Positions 34,860 to 43,482 of a stretch of 64,000 nt of DNA are shown here, piece after piece. The notes below the pieces were generated by a model, which saw only the letters and a list, made by a program, of their open reading frames with translations, had not been told where the DNA came from and made no database searches. Made by a program: the position numbers and the translations under genes. Where the stretch lies: assembly GCF_028622875.1 (NCBI RefSeq), contig NZ_CP117709.1, positions 5,273,001 through 5,337,000 of the forward strand. The letters are read 5' to 3'. The DNA comes from Streptomyces sp. MMBL 11-1. GTDB taxonomy: Bacteria; Actinomycetota; Actinomycetes; Streptomycetales; Streptomycetaceae. Numbering within the stretch: the first letter of the stretch is position 1; every line of letters begins with the position of its first letter.

Positions 34860-35243
34860 GCGTGGGGTTCCGTCCGTCCGGGCCGGTTGTGTGAGGCAGT
34901 CACCTCGTGGGGCGCTACTGTGCCCCGGCAAGCGCGGGAAGAACAACGGCTGTCACCGGATGCCCCCGATGAAGGGGCCGAAACCGAACGCCGCGGAGAT
35001 GGCCGACAGACGCCCCCTCCGGCGACGGACGCGGCGAGAGGGCAGCGGACAGCGTGCACGTCTCCACCCCCTCGTAGTGGCTCCCGCGACCGGGCGGAAC
35101 GTCCGGGTCCGTGGCCCGTCCCTCCGCCCGACCGGTGTGGTGACTTGTGGTCAGTTCCGGTGTGGTGCCCGCTGGTTGCGGCGATCAGCCCTCCGTGCGC
35201 CCGGGCCTGCCGACCGGACCGCCCGAAGGGTCTCTCCAGGGTC
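34860..35243. other. 384-bp region between two minus-strand genes
   Basis: It includes the alternative 5' extension of the phosphatase gene (to 34946) and its promoter. 34950-35243 shows no convincing gene on either strand and no recognised RNA structure. Confidence 0.4.
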
Positions 35244-35930
35244 TCACGACGGCATACGGGCAGGGGTACGGTCCCAGTCATCCGGCAACGGCGGCACCTG
35301 CCACCGCGGATCGGGCCGCCAGTGCTCCCAGCCGTCCCGGAACGGCGGCCCCCACCCGGTGATCACCTCGACCGCCGCGCGGCCCGCCTCACGGACCCGG
35401 GCCGCGGTCTCCCGGTCCATCAGACCGACCTGCTGCGCCTGGGCGAACTCGTCCTCGTCGAGCCATCTCCAGCTCCGGTCGGGGTTCACGGAGATGTCGA
35501 GAAAGTGATCCTCGGAATCCACCCCTCCGGACCACCGGGTCCGGGGCTCCTCCAGGTTCACGTACCAGTTGCGGAACATCCAGCCCCGGTCCCAGAACAG
35601 CCACACCGACCACGGGTCCCCGGGCCTGGCCAGCTTCAGCACCCCGGAGCCGAACCAGGTCGAGCGGGCCGTGGTGCGCGGCGCGGTGTAGCGGGTGGCC
35701 AGCGGCTCGGCGTGCACCTGGGTGCCGTCGGCCAGGACCGGCCGTACGCACTCGGTCCCGGGCGCCATCCAGACGGCGAGCAGTTCGTCGGTGTCCTGGA
35801 CGACGGTCACCGGGCGGCAGATGTGCACGGGCGGGACGCCGGCCGTCCGATGGGCCCGGCCGTTGTCGCGGTAGCGCCAGAGGATCTGGTCCCCCGGCGC
35901 CCAGCGCGCGTGCTCTCCCGTACCTGTCAT
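35244..35930 (-). CDS. DUF402 domain protein (FomD/Ntdp-like)
   Basis: A 228-residue protein of the DUF402 fold, a beta-barrel hydrolase family acting on nucleotides (FomD cleaves a cytidylylated intermediate; Ntdp cleaves nucleoside di- and triphosphates). Recognisable parts are WRYRDNGRAHRTAG, the WFGSGVLKLARPGDPWSVWLFWDRGWMFRNWYVNLEEP core and GGVDSEDHFLDISVNPDRSWRWLDEDEF with the acidic metal ligands. It ends with a helix and a GWGPPFRDGWEHWRPDP tail. It is a stand-alone gene. The natural substrate is unknown. Confidence 0.85.
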   Translation of the reverse strand: MTGTGEHARWAPGDQILWRYRDNGRAHRTAGVPPVHICRPVTVVQDTDELLAVWMAPGTECVRPVLADGTQVHAEPLATRYTAPRTTARSTWFGSGVLKLARPGDPWSVWLFWDRGWMFRNWYVNLEEPRTRWSGGVDSEDHFLDISVNPDRSWRWLDEDEFAQAQQVGLMDRETAARVREAGRAAVEVITGWGPPFRDGWEHWRPDPRWQVPPLPDDWDRTPARMPS

Positions 35931-36032
35931 GGAGGGATCTTACGGAGCGCTCCCACCGGCCCGCTGCGACTCAGGTCACCCGGTCCCGGTCCACCGGACG
36001 CCGCCGGGCCTCACCGGGCGCCCCGCCCGCGC

Positions 36033-37448
36033 TCACGGACGCGTCATCCGCAGCACGTCCAGCGCCTCGTCGAGCTGCTCCACCGTCAGGTCGCCGCGCT
36101 CGACGTAGCCCGAGGCCAGGACCGTCTCGCGGATCGTCGTCCCCTCCTTCAGGGACTTCTTGGCGACCTTCGCCGCCTCCTCGTAGCCGATGTACTTGTT
36201 CAGCGGGGTCACCACGGACGGCGAGGACTCGGCGTAGGCGCGGGCCCGCTCCACGTCGGCGGTGATGCCGTCGACCGTACGGTCCGCGAGCAGCCGGGAG
36301 GCGTTGGCGAGCAGCCGTACGGACTCCAGGAGGTTCTTCGCGATGACCGGGAGCATCACGTTCAGCTCGAAGTTGCCCGCCGCGCCGGCCGTGGCGACTG
36401 TCGCGTCGTTGCCGGTGACCTGGGCGGCGACCATCAGGACCGCCTCGGGGACCACCGGGTTGACCTTGCCCGGCATGATGGAGGAGCCGGGCTGGAGGTC
36501 GGGCAGCGCGATCTCGGCGAGGCCGGTGCGCGGCCCCGACGCCATCCACCGCAGATCGTTGCAGATCTTCGTCAGGGAGACGGCGATGGTCCGCAGTTGC
36601 CCCGACGTCTCCACCAGGCCGTCCCGCGCGCCCTGTGCCTCGAAGTGGTCGCGGGCCTCGGTGAGCGGCAGCCCCGTGGCGTCGGCGACCTCCGCGATCA
36701 CGGCCGCGGAGAAGCCGGGCGGGGTGTTGATCCCGGTGCCCACCGCCGTACCGCCCAGGGGCAGTTCGGCGAGCCGGGGGAGGGAGGAGCGCAGCCGCTC
36801 CACGCCGTAGCGGATCTGGGCCGCGTAACCGCCGAACTCCTGGCCCAGGGTGACCGGGGTGGCGTCCATCAGATGGGTGCGGCCGGATTTCACGACCTCC
36901 GCGAATTCGGCCGATTTCCGCCCCAGGGATTCCGCCAGGTGGTCCAGGGCGGGGATCAGGTCGGCGGTGACGGCGGCGGTGGCCGCGATGTGGATGGAGG
37001 ACGGGAAGACGTCGTTGGACGACTGGGAGGCGTTCACGTGGTCGTTGGGGTGGACCTCCCGGCCGAGGCGCTCGCCGGCGAGGGTGGCGATCACCTCGTT
37101 GGTGTTCATGTTCGACGAGGTGCCCGAGCCCGTCTGGAACACGTCGACCGGGAAGTGGTCGTCCCAGCGGCCCGACGCGACCTCGGCGGCGGCCTCCTGG
37201 ATCGCGGTGGCGATGTCCGGATCCAGTACCTTCAGCTCGGCGTTGACCTTGGCCGCCGCGCCCTTGATCCGGGCCAGCGCCTCGATGTGCGCCCTCTCCA
37301 GCCGCTGCCCGGAGAGGGGGAAGTTCTCCACCGCCCGCTGGGTCTGGGCCCGCCACTTGGCGGTCCCGGGGACCTTCACCTCGCCCATCGAGTCGTGCTC
37401 GATCCGGAACCCGTTGTCGCGGGGCGAGTCACCTGACGTGTCGACCAT
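36033..37448 (-). CDS. fumC: Class II fumarate hydratase (iron-independent)
   Basis: A 471-residue enzyme of the fumarase/aspartase superfamily, interconverting fumarate and malate in the TCA cycle. Superfamily regions are all present: [46 protein letters not shown] and the signature [19 protein letters not shown] 37448 is chosen because AGGAGG precedes it by 9 bases. The superfamily also contains aspartases, but the sequence reads as FumC. A second, unrelated [4Fe-4S] fumarase is encoded at 56.5-58.2 kb, on the other side of the biosynthetic cluster. Confidence 0.92.
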   Translation of the reverse strand: MVDTSGDSPRDNGFRIEHDSMGEVKVPGTAKWRAQTQRAVENFPLSGQRLERAHIEALARIKGAAAKVNAELKVLDPDIATAIQEAAAEVASGRWDDHFPVDVFQTGSGTSSNMNTNEVIATLAGERLGREVHPNDHVNASQSSNDVFPSSIHIAATAAVTADLIPALDHLAESLGRKSAEFAEVVKSGRTHLMDATPVTLGQEFGGYAAQIRYGVERLRSSLPRLAELPLGGTAVGTGINTPPGFSAAVIAEVADATGLPLTEARDHFEAQGARDGLVETSGQLRTIAVSLTKICNDLRWMASGPRTGLAEIALPDLQPGSSIMPGKVNPVVPEAVLMVAAQVTGNDATVATAGAAGNFELNVMLPVIAKNLLESVRLLANASRLLADRTVDGITADVERARAYAESSPSVVTPLNKYIGYEEAAKVAKKSLKEGTTIRETVLASGYVERGDLTVEQLDEALDVLRMTRP

Positions 37449-37553
37449 GGTGTTTAAACCTCCTGAAAAAGATGAGCACTTGTCTTGTTCCATGTATTCC
37501 CAAGTCGCCTACCGACCAGTAAATACCGGGGGTAACCACTACCGGGAGGCGCA

Positions 37554-39107
37554 ATGAGGCGCACCAGCACCAGACTTCGAGGGCTCGGAAGCCTTCGCCT
37601 GCTCCGCTGTACGGTCGCGGCCACCGTCGCTCTCGCGGCCGCCGTCGGCGGTATGGCCGCCGCCGGACCCGCGGGCGCGACGGAGTCGGGTACCAGCTCT
37701 ATCGCATCCACCCCTCTCCCGCCCGCACTGGAAGCCGTCCGGGCCGCCGAGGCCACCCAGCTGTACGGGAGCCCCGCCGAGCGGCCGATGGGCGACCGCA
37801 GGACCGGACTGATCTCGCTCGGCGACAGCGAGATCTCCGGCGAGGGCGTCGGCACCTACGACCCCGGCACCAACGGGCCGGACAACTGGTGCCACCGCTC
37901 ACCGGACGCCGCCATCCACCGCACGGGCATCGCGGCGGACCTCACGTACAACGTCTCGTGTTCCGGCGCCCATACCGGAAACATCAGAATCGGCGGGAGC
38001 AAGCAGTACGCCGACGAGCTCGTGCAGAGCGACAGCCTCGCGATCAAGGCCCGCAACACCCGGATCAAGATGATCGTCCTGGTCGCCGGGGCCAACGACG
38101 ACCTCCAGTTCGGCCCCGTCATGACCGACTGCGTGGTCCGCTACATCAGCCTCCAGGGCCCCTGCGAGCCGAAGTACGCGAGCGGCTGGCAGGCCCGCGT
38201 CGACGCGCTGGTCCCCAAGGTCGAGCGGACCGTCCGCGACCTGCGCACCGTCATGACGGACGCCGGATACGCGAACAGCGACTACAAGCTCGTCCTGATG
38301 GGCTACCCGAGCCCGATCGGCCCGGACTTCCGCGACAACCCGAAGTTCCCCGGCAAGCTCGTCTGCGGCGGACTCGGCTACGACTCCGACACCGTCTGGG
38401 GCCGCAACACGGCCGTGCCCGCCTTCCAGGCCGGGATGCGCGAGGCAGCCACCGCCACCGGCGCCACCTACCTCGACAACTCCCGGCTCTTCCACGGCCA
38501 CGAGGTCTGCACCGAGAACGCCTGGGCGCGCGGGCTCTACATCGACCTGAGCAAGCCCGGCCTGCCCGACGAGAACTCCGTCCGGCAGTCCTTCCACCCC
38601 AACGCGGCCGGCCACCGGGCCTTCGCGTCCTGCCTCACCCAGCTGTACGACTCCGGGCTGCGCGAGGCGAGCTGCGCCGACCCGGCGAGCACCGGGGACC
38701 CGGTCCTGACGGGAGCGGCCTGGGACGACCTGTTCGCCCCGCTGAAGAACGAGGCGACCGGCACCTGTGTGGACGTGCCCGCCTCGGTCACCCGTAACGG
38801 CACGGAGATCGGCGGCTGGGACTGCCACGGCGGGCGCAACCAGAACTGGTGGTACGACGCGGGTACGCAGACGGCCCGCACCGCGCTCAGCCACGACCGC
38901 TGCCTGGACGTGCCGGGCGCGAAGTACGCCACCGGCGCCACGCTCGTCGTGTGGGACTGCTCGGGCGCGGCGAACCAGAAGTTCGTCCGGCAGGCGGGCA
39001 CCCTCCGCCCGGCCGCCGCGACGAACCTGTGTCTGACGCTGGCGGGGGCCAAGGACCCGCTCAAGCTCCGGACGTGCGACGGCGGCGCGAACCAGCGCTT
39101 CGTGTAA
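37554..39107 (+). CDS. Secreted GDSL/SGNH lipase with C-terminal ricin-type lectin domain
   Basis: A 517-residue exported protein. It has a signal peptide (to about residue 43), an SGNH hydrolase domain (about 80-375) with block I LISLGDSEISGEG (Ser nucleophile), VAGANDDLQF (block III Asn) and SFHPNAAGHRAF (block V Asp/His region), with several Cys pairs. A ricin-B-type beta-trefoil follows (about 395-517) with GTCVDVPA, DRCLDVPGAKYA, DCSGAANQKFV and QRFV/QNWW repeat units, predicted to bind carbohydrate. It probably hydrolyses an ester on a polysaccharide or lipid surface. Start ATG 37554 with GGGAGG upstream. It borders the biosynthetic cluster. Confidence 0.9.
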   Translation: MRRTSTRLRGLGSLRLLRCTVAATVALAAAVGGMAAAGPAGATESGTSSIASTPLPPALEAVRAAEATQLYGSPAERPMGDRRTGLISLGDSEISGEGVGTYDPGTNGPDNWCHRSPDAAIHRTGIAADLTYNVSCSGAHTGNIRIGGSKQYADELVQSDSLAIKARNTRIKMIVLVAGANDDLQFGPVMTDCVVRYISLQGPCEPKYASGWQARVDALVPKVERTVRDLRTVMTDAGYANSDYKLVLMGYPSPIGPDFRDNPKFPGKLVCGGLGYDSDTVWGRNTAVPAFQAGMREAATATGATYLDNSRLFHGHEVCTENAWARGLYIDLSKPGLPDENSVRQSFHPNAAGHRAFASCLTQLYDSGLREASCADPASTGDPVLTGAAWDDLFAPLKNEATGTCVDVPASVTRNGTEIGGWDCHGGRNQNWWYDAGTQTARTALSHDRCLDVPGAKYATGATLVVWDCSGAANQKFVRQAGTLRPAAATNLCLTLAGAKDPLKLRTCDGGANQRFV

Positions 39108-39118
39108 CCACCGCGTGC

Positions 39119-39152
39119 GAGGGGGCGGCCGCCGTGGTGCGGTCGCCCCCTC
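39119..39152. terminator. Bidirectional terminator at the edge of the biosynthetic cluster
   Basis: A 9-bp stem (GAGGGGGCG at 39119-39127 with CGCCCCCTC at 39144-39152) between the convergent lipase gene and the last gene of the PKS/NRPS operon. Confidence 0.75.
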
Positions 39153-39166
39153 GTCCCGCCTTCGTC

Positions 39167-41752
39167 TCACGTCTGCCGGGCGAGTGCCTCGGACAGCGCC
39201 CCCAGCGTCGGCGTCAGATACAGCTGCCGCAGCGGTATGCCGGGCAGCCCGCGCTCCCGGGCGAGCGTGCCGATCCGGATCGCGTACAACGAATTGCCGC
39301 CCAGGTCCCAGAAGTCGTCGTCCGGGCCGACCGACGCGACGCCCAGGACCTCCTGCCAGATCGAGGCGAGGGCGGCGGCCGGGGCCTCGGGAGCTCCGGG
39401 TGCCGCAGGTGCGGGGGCCGGGGCCCGGCGCGCTCCGGGCGTGGGCAGGCGGGCCGCGTCCAGCTTGCCGTTCGCGGTGAGGGGGAGGGCCGACAGTACG
39501 GTCACCGTCGCGGGCACCATGTGCGGGGGAAGCAGCCGGGCGGCCCGCTCCCGTACGGGTCCGGACTCCTCGCCCGTCCCCGGGGCGGGGACCACGTACG
39601 CGTCGATCCGCACGGCCGCCGCGTCCCCGCCCTCACCGCCGGTCACGGTGACCGCCGCCGCCGACACCGCCGGGTCCTCCAGCAGCACGTGCCGGATCTC
39701 GCCCGGCTCGATCCGGAAGCCCCGCACCTTCACCTGGTCGTCGATCCGGCCCAGGTGCTCCAGCGTCCCGTCGGGCAGCAGCCGCCCCAGATCGCCGCTG
39801 CGGTAGAGCCGCCCGGCCGGGTCCAGGACGTCCGGGACGAAGCGTTCGGCGGTCAGGGCGGGCCGGTGCAGATAGCCGAGCGCCACGCCCGCCCCGCCCA
39901 CATGGATCTCCCCGGGCGCACCCGGCGGCACCGGCCGCCCGTGCGGGTCCAGGACCCGGACCGACCAGCCCGGCAGGGGCCGGCCCACCGACCGGGACCC
40001 GGCGAGCGCCTCGCGGCGCGTCACCGTGGCCGCCGTGACATGCACCGTGGTCTCGGTGATCCCGTACATGTTGACCAGGCGGCAGCGGTCCTCCGGGTGC
40101 CGGTCGAACCAGCCCAGCAGCGGACGGGCGTCCAGCGGCTCGCCTCCCAGCACCACCAGCCGCAGGGCGGGCAGCGTGCCGCCCGTCCGGTCGGCCGCCA
40201 CGAGCTGGGTGAACGCCGACGGGGTCTGGCTCAGCACGCTCACCCGCTCCCGTGCCAGCAGGGCGTGGAAGTCCTCCGGCGAGCGCGAGGTCCAGTGGTC
40301 CACGACGACCAGCCGCCCGCCCGTCAGCAGCGCGCCCCAGATCTCCCACACCGAGAAGTCGAACGCCGCCGAGTGGAAGCACGTCCAGGTGTCGTCGGGG
40401 GAGAGGCCGAAGTCGTCGTGGACGGAGCCGACCAGGGCCGTGACACCGGTGTGCGGGACGAGGACCCCCTTGGGGCGGCCGGTCGAACCCGAGGTGTGGA
40501 TGACGTACGCGGGACCGGTGGCCGGGCCCCGGGGCGTGGCGGGGCGCGGCGGGTGGCCGGTGAGGACGGCCGGGTCCCGGACCGTCAGCCGGACCCCCGC
40601 GTCCCGCGCGGTGCGCTCCCGGCGGTCCGCCGGATGCTCCGGGTCCAGCGGTACGTAGACCGCGTCCGCCTTCAGCACGGCGAGCATCGCCGCCACCAGG
40701 TCGGCTCCGCGAGGCAGACAGAGGCCCACGAGATCCCCGGGGCGGACGCCGTGGGCGTACAGCCCGTCGGCCAACGCCTCGGCACGGTCGTCGAGTTCGG
40801 CGTACGAGAGGGTGGTGGACCCCACGGTGAGTGCGGGCGAGCGCGGGCGGGCGGCGGCCTGAGCGGCGAAGGCCTCGTCGACGCGGCGGAGGGGCCCGGG
40901 GCCCGGCGCCTTCTGTGGTGCTCCCAGGGCCAGTTGCCGCGCGCACTCGGCCTCGCTCAGCGGATTCAGTGCCGAGAGCGGTGTGTCGGGCGGGCATGCC
41001 GCCAACGCCGCGTGTACCCGCTCCACATGACCGCGCGGCACGGGGAGACCGTCGGGGCCGGCCGGCAGCGTGGCCGGCCCGCCCTCCTCGTCCGCCACCA
41101 GGCCGAGGACGGGCGGATCGTCGCCCTCCGCCGGGACGACCGGCCCGGTGGCGAGCAGGTCCGCGACCGTACGGCCGGGCGACAGGTCCGCCGTGAACAC
41201 CGCGTACCCGTCGAGCGCCCCCAGCGCGTACGGCGGCCGGCCCCGGGCCGGCGCGGGGACGGCTACGCGCACCGAGGCCGCACCCTCGTACCGCCCGACG
41301 GTGACCGCGAGCGCCGAGGCGAGCCGTCGGGTCTCCCCGGCCACGCTCAGGTCCAGGGGGAGCGACTCGTGGAGCGGCGTCACGGCGTCCGGGGCCAGGC
41401 CGCCCCGCAGCACCCGGGCGACGAGCCGCAACGAGCGGGCGTCCAGCGCGGACCCGTCGGCGGTCAGCACGAGATCCGGGCCGGGGCCGGGGTCCGCTCC
41501 CGCCCCGTCCGCGTACCGCAGCAGCACCGCCCGCAGCCGGTGGCCGGACGCGACCGGGCGGCGGGCCTCGGCCGCGCGCCGCCGGGCGGCGGCGCCGGAC
41601 CCGGCCGGAGCGGGCACGGTCTCCGTCCACAGCCGGAGACGGCGGCCCCCGGGCCACCACAGCTCCGCCGCCGCCGTGAGGGCGGCGGCGAGCGCGGTGT
41701 CGGCGGTGTCCGGCGGCAGGCGGACCGTCAGGGTGTGATGGGCGGGCGGCAC
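39167..41752 (-). CDS. NRPS module: degenerate condensation remnant, adenylation, PCP
   Basis: An 861-residue protein; GTG 41752 follows AAGGAG. Residues 1-285 resemble a shortened C domain. The HHxxxDG motif is replaced by LVLTADGS, so it should be inactive, although the usual C-A linker (PLSALNPLSEAE) is kept. The A domain (about 290-760) has HTSGSTGRPKGV, AFDFSVWEIWG, NMYGITETTVH, YRSGDL and NGKLD. The ten-residue specificity code reads D-F-W-S-V-G-M-V-H-K, close to the threonine code DFWNIGMVHK. The PCP (about 785-861) has FWDLGGNSL. There is no thioesterase. It is the last gene of the operon, 37 bases after the SDR. Confidence 0.9.
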   Translation of the reverse strand: MPPAHHTLTVRLPPDTADTALAAALTAAAELWWPGGRRLRLWTETVPAPAGSGAAARRRAAEARRPVASGHRLRAVLLRYADGAGADPGPGPDLVLTADGSALDARSLRLVARVLRGGLAPDAVTPLHESLPLDLSVAGETRRLASALAVTVGRYEGAASVRVAVPAPARGRPPYALGALDGYAVFTADLSPGRTVADLLATGPVVPAEGDDPPVLGLVADEEGGPATLPAGPDGLPVPRGHVERVHAALAACPPDTPLSALNPLSEAECARQLALGAPQKAPGPGPLRRVDEAFAAQAAARPRSPALTVGSTTLSYAELDDRAEALADGLYAHGVRPGDLVGLCLPRGADLVAAMLAVLKADAVYVPLDPEHPADRRERTARDAGVRLTVRDPAVLTGHPPRPATPRGPATGPAYVIHTSGSTGRPKGVLVPHTGVTALVGSVHDDFGLSPDDTWTCFHSAAFDFSVWEIWGALLTGGRLVVVDHWTSRSPEDFHALLARERVSVLSQTPSAFTQLVAADRTGGTLPALRLVVLGGEPLDARPLLGWFDRHPEDRCRLVNMYGITETTVHVTAATVTRREALAGSRSVGRPLPGWSVRVLDPHGRPVPPGAPGEIHVGGAGVALGYLHRPALTAERFVPDVLDPAGRLYRSGDLGRLLPDGTLEHLGRIDDQVKVRGFRIEPGEIRHVLLEDPAVSAAAVTVTGGEGGDAAAVRIDAYVVPAPGTGEESGPVRERAARLLPPHMVPATVTVLSALPLTANGKLDAARLPTPGARRAPAPAPAAPGAPEAPAAALASIWQEVLGVASVGPDDDFWDLGGNSLYAIRIGTLARERGLPGIPLRQLYLTPTLGALSEALARQT

Positions 41753-41789
41753 GTACGCGACTCCTTGTCCACGGAAGGGGAAACGGCGG

Positions 41790-42653
41790 TCAGCGGGCGG
41801 AGAACCCGCCGTCCACGGTGACCACGCTGCCGGTCACCTGCCGGGACTCCTCCGAGGCCAGCCAGAGCACCGCGTTCGCCACATCGTCCGGCTCCACCAG
41901 AGCGTTCATCGGCTGATCCCGGACGAACGCGGCCTCGTGCTCCGCGACCGGCACCTCCAGCGAGCGGGCGATCTCCGCCAGCATCCGGCCCTCCATCGCC
42001 TCGTCGTCCCGCACCGAGCCCGGACACACCGCGTTGACCCGAACCTTGCGGGGCGCGTAGTCCAGGGCCACCGCTCTCGTCAGGCCGACCAGCCCGTGCT
42101 TGGCCGCGACGTACCCCGCGAAGTGCCGGTAGCCCACCAGGCCCGCCGTCGAGGCGATGTTGACGATCGAACCGGACCCCTGAGCGGCCATCCGGCCGCC
42201 GACCGCGCGGATCGCCCGCCACGCACCGCCCAGATCCACATCGATCATCAGCTGCCACTCCGCCTCGGTGATCTCGTGCGCCGGGCGGCCCGAAGGGGCG
42301 GCGATGCCCGCGTTGTTGACCAGGACGTCGATCCGCCCGAAGCGCTCCTCGGCCGCCTCCGCCGCCGACTCCAGCGCCGCCAGGTCCCGGACGTCGGCCT
42401 GCCGGGTCAGCACGGCGGACCCCGCCTCGCGGCAGAGCCGCCCGGTGTGCGCGAGCTGCGAGGCCGAACCGAGCGGATACGGCACCCCGGGCAGCTCGCC
42501 CGCCACGTCCAGCAGGACCAGGTCCGCGCCCTCGCGGGCGAAGGCCAGCGCACAGGCCCGGCCGAGACCGCGCGCCGCTCCCGTGATCAGCGCCGTCCGC
42601 CCGGCGAGCCGAGCTCCGCCGCCCGCGGCCCCCGGGCCGCCGTCGCCCGTCAC
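41790..42653 (-). CDS. SDR oxidoreductase, mycofactocin-coupled type
   Basis: A 287-residue Rossmann-fold dehydrogenase: cofactor motif TALITGAARGLGRA, LVNNAGIAAPSG, catalytic Ser in VNIASTAG and YxxxK in YVAAKHGL. Between strands 2 and 3 it has an insert, VPYPLGSASQLAHTGRLCREAGS, followed by QADVRD. That insert marks SDRs of the mycofactocin-coupled group, in which NAD is held tightly and electrons pass to mycofactocin. No mycofactocin genes are in the window. Start GTG 42653 overlaps the thioesterase stop (GTGA). It probably oxidises or reduces an intermediate or the final product of the cluster. Confidence 0.88.
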   Translation of the reverse strand: MTGDGGPGAAGGGARLAGRTALITGAARGLGRACALAFAREGADLVLLDVAGELPGVPYPLGSASQLAHTGRLCREAGSAVLTRQADVRDLAALESAAEAAEERFGRIDVLVNNAGIAAPSGRPAHEITEAEWQLMIDVDLGGAWRAIRAVGGRMAAQGSGSIVNIASTAGLVGYRHFAGYVAAKHGLVGLTRAVALDYAPRKVRVNAVCPGSVRDDEAMEGRMLAEIARSLEVPVAEHEAAFVRDQPMNALVEPDDVANAVLWLASEESRQVTGSVVTVDGGFSAR

Positions 42654-43384
42654 CGGCCCCGCTCCGCGCGCACCTCGGCGGCCACCAGCTCCAGCAGCTC
42701 GCCCGGCCGCTCGGTGAGATACATGTGCCCGCCGGCCGGCTCGGCCACCGTCAGCTTCCCCGACGTCGCCCGGCCCCACTCGGCCGCCTCCGCCGCTGTG
42801 ACCAGCGTGTCCTCCCGCCCCCGGACGGAGATCACCGGCACACCCAACGGCCGGTCCGTGGACGGGACATACGTCTCGTGGAGCCGGACGTCCGCCCGGA
42901 GCGTCGGCAGCAGCAGCTCCCGCATCTCCGGGTGGGCCAGCGCCGGGTGGTCGTACCCGGCGAACGCCCGGACCCGGGCGGCGAACTCCTCGTCCGGCAG
43001 TCCGTCCGCCCGGTCCGTGCGCGGCGTCCAGGGGCCGGGGGCGCCGCTGACGACGAGCGCCGCCAGGCGGCCCGGCCCGTCCGACCGCTCGATCCGGTGC
43101 GCCAGTTCGTACGCGAGGACCGCGCCCATGCTGTGCCCGAACAGCACGACCGGGCCGCCGTCCCCGTCCCCGCCCCCCAGGGCCGCCGTCACCTGCGCGT
43201 ACGCGTCGTCGACGGCCGGGGCCGCCGAGGTGTGGGCGGGCTCGGGGAACCGCTTCTCGCGGCCCGGCAGCGACACCGGGAGGATCCGCAGACCCTCCGG
43301 GGCGAGTCCCTGCCACGGCGTGAAGAAGGAGGGGCCCGCCCCGGCGAAGGGCAGGCAGATGAGGACGGTCTCTACGTCGGCCAC
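42650..43384 (-). CDS. Type II thioesterase of the PKS/NRPS cluster
   Basis: A 244-residue alpha/beta hydrolase of the external editing thioesterase family: LICLPFAGAGPSFF at the start, nucleophile LFGHSMGAVLAYE, and C-terminal His in AGGHMYLTERPGEL. TEII enzymes remove wrong acyl groups from carrier proteins. Because no integrated TE domain exists in this cluster, it could also release the final chain. GTG 43384 follows AGGA. It is separated from the aminopeptidase gene by 98 bases that contain short direct repeats. Confidence 0.93.
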   Translation of the reverse strand: MADVETVLICLPFAGAGPSFFTPWQGLAPEGLRILPVSLPGREKRFPEPAHTSAAPAVDDAYAQVTAALGGGDGDGGPVVLFGHSMGAVLAYELAHRIERSDGPGRLAALVVSGAPGPWTPRTDRADGLPDEEFAARVRAFAGYDHPALAHPEMRELLLPTLRADVRLHETYVPSTDRPLGVPVISVRGREDTLVTAAEAAEWGRATSGKLTVAEPAGGHMYLTERPGELLELVAAEVRAERGR

Positions 43385-43397
43385 GGTCGGTCCTGTT

Positions 43398-43445
43398 CTC
43401 TTCTGTTCCGTACTTCTCTGTTCCGTAACTTCTCTGTCCGTACTT
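43398..43445. repeat. Short direct repeats between aminopeptidase and thioesterase genes
   Basis: Three imperfect copies of TTCTCTGTTCCGTACT-like units (about 15-16 bp) fill the 98-bp gap in an otherwise tightly overlapping operon. The sequence has lower GC than the flanking genes. Confidence 0.7.
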
Positions 43446-43482
43446 CCGGGAGCCGCGCCCGTCGGTGAGGGCGTGCGGTCCG

